DNA of 36,687 bases from an uncultured Prevotella sp. (GTDB lineage: Bacteria > Bacteroidota > Bacteroidia > Bacteroidales > Bacteroidaceae), in the NCBI GenBank assembly GCA_900547005.1, contig URER01000024.1, positions 1-36,687 on the forward strand, read 5' to 3'. Both the position numbers and the translations under genes were made by a program. Shown piece after piece: positions 33,898 to 36,687 of the stretch (within the stretch, counting starts at the first letter, position 1; each line of letters opens with the position of its first letter). The notes under the pieces were generated by a model. The model saw only the letters and a list, made by a program, of their open reading frames with translations, searched no databases and was not told the origin of the DNA.

Positions 33898-34739
33898 GTG
33901 TAAACGAATTGGAAGACAAGCTGATAGACCTCGCTTTCTCTGAGGATATTGGCGATGGAGACCATACAACTTTGTGTTGTATACCCGAAAATGCAATGGG
34001 AAAATCACATCTTCTCATAAAGGAAGATGGAATACTTGCCGGTGTGGAAGTGGCGAAGAAAGTATTTGCGCGCTTCGACCCTGAGATGCAGGTAGAGGTA
34101 CTTATGGGCGACGGAACACCCGTTAAGAAGGGAGACATCGCCATGATTGTTACGGGAAAGATACGTTCCTTGTTGCAGACCGAGCGTTTGATGCTTAACA
34201 TCATGCAGCGCATGAGTGGCATCGCGACTATGACCGGCAAGTATGTTGAATTGCTTAAAGGCACGAAAACCCGTGTCCTCGACACCCGAAAGACAACTCC
34301 AGGATTGCGTATGCTTGAGAAGCAGGCCGTGAAGATTGGCGGAGGAACTAACCATCGTATCGGACTTTTCGATATGATATTGCTCAAAGACAACCATATC
34401 GACTTCGCCGGAGGCATTCCTAATGCTATTAACCGCTGCCATGAATACCTCAAGCAGAAAGGCCTTGACCTGAAAATCGAGATTGAGGTGCGCAACTTCG
34501 ACGAGCTTAATCAAGTGTTGGAGTGTGGAGGCGTAGACCGTATCATGCTTGATAACTTCACTGTTGAGGACACAAAAAAGGCTGTTGATATCATTGCTGG
34601 CAGATATGAGACCGAGTCGAGTGGTGGAATCACTTTCGAGACCATCCGCAGTTATGCCGAGCAAGGTGTTGATTTTGTGTCAGTAGGTGCCCTCACACAT
34701 TCTGTCAAAGGACTTGATATGAGCTTCAAGGCTTGCTAA
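33891..34739 (+). CDS. nadC: Nicotinate-nucleotide pyrophosphorylase (quinolinate phosphoribosyltransferase)
   Basis: 282 residues. Converts quinolinate and PRPP to nicotinate mononucleotide in NAD synthesis. EDIGDGDHTT, then ERLMLNIMQRMSGIATMTGK, LDTRKTTPGLRMLEKQAV, then GGGTNHRIGLFDMILLKDNH carry the substrate-binding Arg, Lys and His residues. IEIEVRNFDEL and IMLDNF follow, and SVGALTHSVKGLDMS closes the barrel. Full length. Its start lies within the end of the 68-residue ORF. Confidence 0.96.
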   Translation: MLSVNELEDKLIDLAFSEDIGDGDHTTLCCIPENAMGKSHLLIKEDGILAGVEVAKKVFARFDPEMQVEVLMGDGTPVKKGDIAMIVTGKIRSLLQTERLMLNIMQRMSGIATMTGKYVELLKGTKTRVLDTRKTTPGLRMLEKQAVKIGGGTNHRIGLFDMILLKDNHIDFAGGIPNAINRCHEYLKQKGLDLKIEIEVRNFDELNQVLECGGVDRIMLDNFTVEDTKKAVDIIAGRYETESSGGITFETIRSYAEQGVDFVSVGALTHSVKGLDMSFKAC

Positions 34740-34784
34740 GACTGTTACGGAATAACTGTTGAAAGCAAATTTAATAATACTAAA

Positions 34785-34823
34785 AAGCGAACGAAGAAAC
34801 CGACTTGTGTTTCTCGTTCGCTT
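34785..34823. terminator. Hairpin between nadC and the C69 dipeptidase gene
   Basis: AAGCGAACGA-A-GAAAC (34785-34800) pairs with GTTTC-TCGTTCGCTT (34809-34823) with a one-base bulge. The left side follows a run of A, and there is no T-run on the plus side, so it is a weak plus-strand terminator or an mRNA-processing stem 22 bases before the next ATG. Confidence 0.5.
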
Positions 34824-34845
34824 GATAACTATAAAATAAACTGCT

Positions 34846-36492
34846 ATGAAGAAACTGTTTTTATTATTCTTTTCCATTACGTTTTTTGTCAGTTCAGAGG
34901 CTTGTACTAACTTTATCGTAGGCAAAGCTGCGTCTAAAGACGGCTCGGTGATATGCACATACAACGCCGACGACTATGGTATGTTCATCGGATTATGCCA
35001 TTATCCCGCCGCTAAACACGCAAAGGGTGAGATGCGCAAGGTAATCGACTGGGACACAAAGGAATATCACGGTGAGATTCCGGAAGCCCCAGAGACATAC
35101 AACGTGATAGGAAACATCAATGAATACCAAGTAACAATCGGTGAGACCACATACGGCGGACGTGAAGAGATGGTAGACTCAACCGGCATTCTCGACTACG
35201 GCAGCCTTATCTATATCGCCCTTCAGCGTTCCAAGACCGCACGGGAGGCAATCTCTGTGATGACCACTTTGGCTGAAACCTACGGTTATAACAGTGAGGG
35301 AGAGACCTTCACCATCTGCGATCCCAACGAGGCTTGGATTATGGAAATGATGGGTAAGGGCCCGGGATCTAAAGGTGTAGTGTGGGTTGCGATGCGTATT
35401 CCCGATAACGCAATATGTGCCCATGCCAACCAAAGCCGTATCGGCAAGTTCAATATGAAGGACAAGAAGAACGTCATCTACTCTAAAGATGTTGTGAAGT
35501 TTGCCCGTTCTAAAGGTTGGTTCGATGGCAAGGACACTGATTTCTCATGGAAAGAGACATACGCGAAGCCAGATTTCGGAGGCCGTCGTTTCTGCGACGC
35601 GCGCGTTTGGGCATTCTTCCGTCATTTCGACAAAGGCTTCGACCGCTATCTGCCGTGGGCGTTGGGCAAGGACCCGAATGCTGAGGATATGCCGTTGTGG
35701 ATAGTTCCAGACCATAAGGTGAGCGTGCAGGAGGTTGAGGCTTGTATGCGCGACCATTACGAGGGCACTCCACTTTCACTCGATCAGGATATTGCGCAGG
35801 GCTTGTGGGATTCCCCTTACCGTCCTACACCGCTTTATTTTGAGGTAGATGGCAAGAAATACTTTAACGAGCGTCCTACTTCCACTCAGCAGACAGCCTT
35901 CAGTTATGTGTCGCAGATGCGTTCGTGGCTACCTCGTGAAATAGGTGGCGTACTGTGGTTTGGCAATGACGACGGCAATATGGTGGCATACACGCCGATA
36001 TATTGCGGTAACACCATTCAGCCGGAATGTTATAATACGCCCGGTGCAGATGCTGTTACGTTCTCGGATAAGAACGCTTATTGGGTATGCAACTGGGTCA
36101 GCAATATGGTTTATCCGCGCTATTCCCAGATGTTCCCGGCACTGAAAGAGGTGCGCGACTCGTTGGAGCAGAGTTATTTCGTGGAGCAAAAGCAAATAGA
36201 AGACCATGCTTCGCAACTTTATGCAAACGACAAAGCCGCTGCGTTGAAATATCTGAACGATTACAGTAACGAGAAAGCAGCCCAAATGTTGGCGCGTTGG
36301 AAGCAGCTTGCCACATATCTTATTGTTCGCTACAACGATATGGCGGTTAAGCCGGTCAATGCCGACGGTACATTCAAACGTACTTCTACCGGTCTCGGCG
36401 CACGTGTGGAGCGTCCCGGATATACAGACGCTGCACGCAGGGCACTTGTGAAACAGACAGGTGATAAGTTTGCTGTTCCGGACGAGAAGTAG
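34846..36492 (+). CDS. Secreted C69-family dipeptidase
   Basis: 548 residues. The signal peptide MKKLFLLFFSITFFVSSEA ends before Cys20, which starts the mature protein (CTNFIVGKAASKDGSV). In peptidase family C69 this cysteine is the N-terminal nucleophile, so signal cleavage also matures the enzyme. Family blocks include YNVIGNINEYQVTIGETTYG, YGYNSEGETFTICDPNEAWI and CAHANQSRIGKF, and later GVLWFGNDDGNMVAYTPIY. Probably located in the periplasm or secreted, releasing amino acids from dipeptides. Cys20 could be mistaken for a lipobox, but SSEAC lacks the small-residue pattern and matches the C69 nucleophile. Confidence 0.92.
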   Translation: MKKLFLLFFSITFFVSSEACTNFIVGKAASKDGSVICTYNADDYGMFIGLCHYPAAKHAKGEMRKVIDWDTKEYHGEIPEAPETYNVIGNINEYQVTIGETTYGGREEMVDSTGILDYGSLIYIALQRSKTAREAISVMTTLAETYGYNSEGETFTICDPNEAWIMEMMGKGPGSKGVVWVAMRIPDNAICAHANQSRIGKFNMKDKKNVIYSKDVVKFARSKGWFDGKDTDFSWKETYAKPDFGGRRFCDARVWAFFRHFDKGFDRYLPWALGKDPNAEDMPLWIVPDHKVSVQEVEACMRDHYEGTPLSLDQDIAQGLWDSPYRPTPLYFEVDGKKYFNERPTSTQQTAFSYVSQMRSWLPREIGGVLWFGNDDGNMVAYTPIYCGNTIQPECYNTPGADAVTFSDKNAYWVCNWVSNMVYPRYSQMFPALKEVRDSLEQSYFVEQKQIEDHASQLYANDKAAALKYLNDYSNEKAAQMLARWKQLATYLIVRYNDMAVKPVNADGTFKRTSTGLGARVERPGYTDAARRALVKQTGDKFAVPDEK

Positions 36493-36526
36493 TGTGTTAA
36501 GGTGAGACCAAAACTATAAATCAGAT

Positions 36527-36572
36527 AAAAAAGGAGTTAAGACAAACGTTATGTAGTCTTAACTCCTTTTTT
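36527..36572 (+). terminator. Strong terminator after the C69 dipeptidase gene
   Basis: A perfect 17-bp stem, AAAAAAGGAGTTAAGAC (36527-36543) with its complement (36556-36572), and a 12-base loop. The T-run supports plus-strand termination. Confidence 0.92.
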
Positions 36573-36612
36573 GTTATTGGTGCGAAATAATGTCAGATGC
36601 AATGTCTCGCGT

Positions 36613-36680
36613 TATATTTGTGTGCAATTAGCGGCTCAGTAGCAAAAAGGTGTGGGTATAAATAAAAAATGTTATCTTTG
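36613..36680 (+). promoter_or_regulatory. Two possible -7 boxes for a gene beyond the window
   Basis: TATATTTG (36613-36620) and TATCTTTG followed by CAG (36673-36680) both fit TAnnTTTG. The second is the better match and lies at the window end, so the next plus-strand gene probably starts just outside. Confidence 0.5.
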
Positions 36681-36687
36681 CAGTCAT

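Noticed and set aside
34900..34908. Cys20 of the C69 dipeptidase as a lipoprotein site
   Set aside because: SSEAC is a poor lipobox and the following CTNFIVG matches the N-terminal nucleophile of C69 peptidases.
1..36687. tRNA, rRNA, CRISPR arrays, insertion sequences
   Set aside because: No tRNA cloverleaf, rRNA stretch, regularly spaced CRISPR repeats or transposase gene was recognised anywhere in the window.

Overview
The window is a piece of a Bacteroidota (Bacteroidales) chromosome, most likely Prevotella or a close relative. The reasons are the many TAnnTTTG-type -7 promoter boxes with weak Shine-Dalgarno sites, the DUF4270 and DUF4296 lipoproteins, a protein with a type IX secretion (T9SS)-like C-terminus, a phosphate-selective porin O/P, a C69 dipeptidase, and the gene order ileS, dksA-like, lspA, DUF4296, nadC. 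All family calls were made by reading the sequence; no database search was run.

Positions 1-9103 (all minus strand) are an accessory locus of the RHS/YD-repeat type. A secreted RHS-shell protein, a small T9SS-like cargo protein, a second RHS protein (DUF6443-like N-terminus, RHS core, variable C-terminal tip) and a TonB_C-domain lipoprotein lie almost head to tail. The second RHS protein ends in a DUF4347/caspase-like (clan CD) domain with a visible His-Gly and Ala-Cys pair. The lipoprotein gene overlaps its stop and sits where an immunity gene would be expected. At the window edge a second, 5'-truncated copy of the RHS core begins directly after the lipoprotein stop codon, which is the usual trace of tip exchange. 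The tip and the lipoprotein read as more AT-rich than the RHS shell.

Positions 9284-19372 (minus strand) are mostly housekeeping: porin O/P, rlmD, proS, clpC, an overlooked 43-residue ORF overlapping the end of a DUF4270 lipoprotein gene, and a short GT5 glycogen-synthase-like protein. Between rlmD and proS is a 22-bp repeat array whose inner palindromes show compensatory changes. A sigma-54-like element lies upstream of clpC.

Positions 19455-23131 hold the divergent panC-panD pair (pantothenate synthesis) and a biotin-dependent carboxyltransferase operon on the minus strand: mmdA-like subunit, an overlooked 52-residue ORF, and a biotin carrier. No membrane beta (OadB) subunit is linked to it. 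A roughly 1-kb intergenic stretch (23132-24094) carries a REP-like palindrome, a tandem repeat and a terminator-like hairpin.

Positions 24017-27812 (plus strand) are a vitamin B6 cluster: pyridoxal/pyridoxamine kinase, a ThiD-like domain fused to an AraC DNA-binding domain, pdxS and pdxT. The ThiD-like part has lost its GTGC anion-hole motif and about 30 residues next to it. It looks like a kinase turned into a ligand sensor, plausibly for B6 vitamers. This and the RHS locus are the most interesting parts of the window.

Positions 27927-36687 (plus strand) carry ileS, a cysteine-free DksA-like protein, lspA, a DUF4296 lipoprotein, a 68-residue ORF, nadC and a C69 dipeptidase. A strong terminator and possible promoters for a next gene follow.
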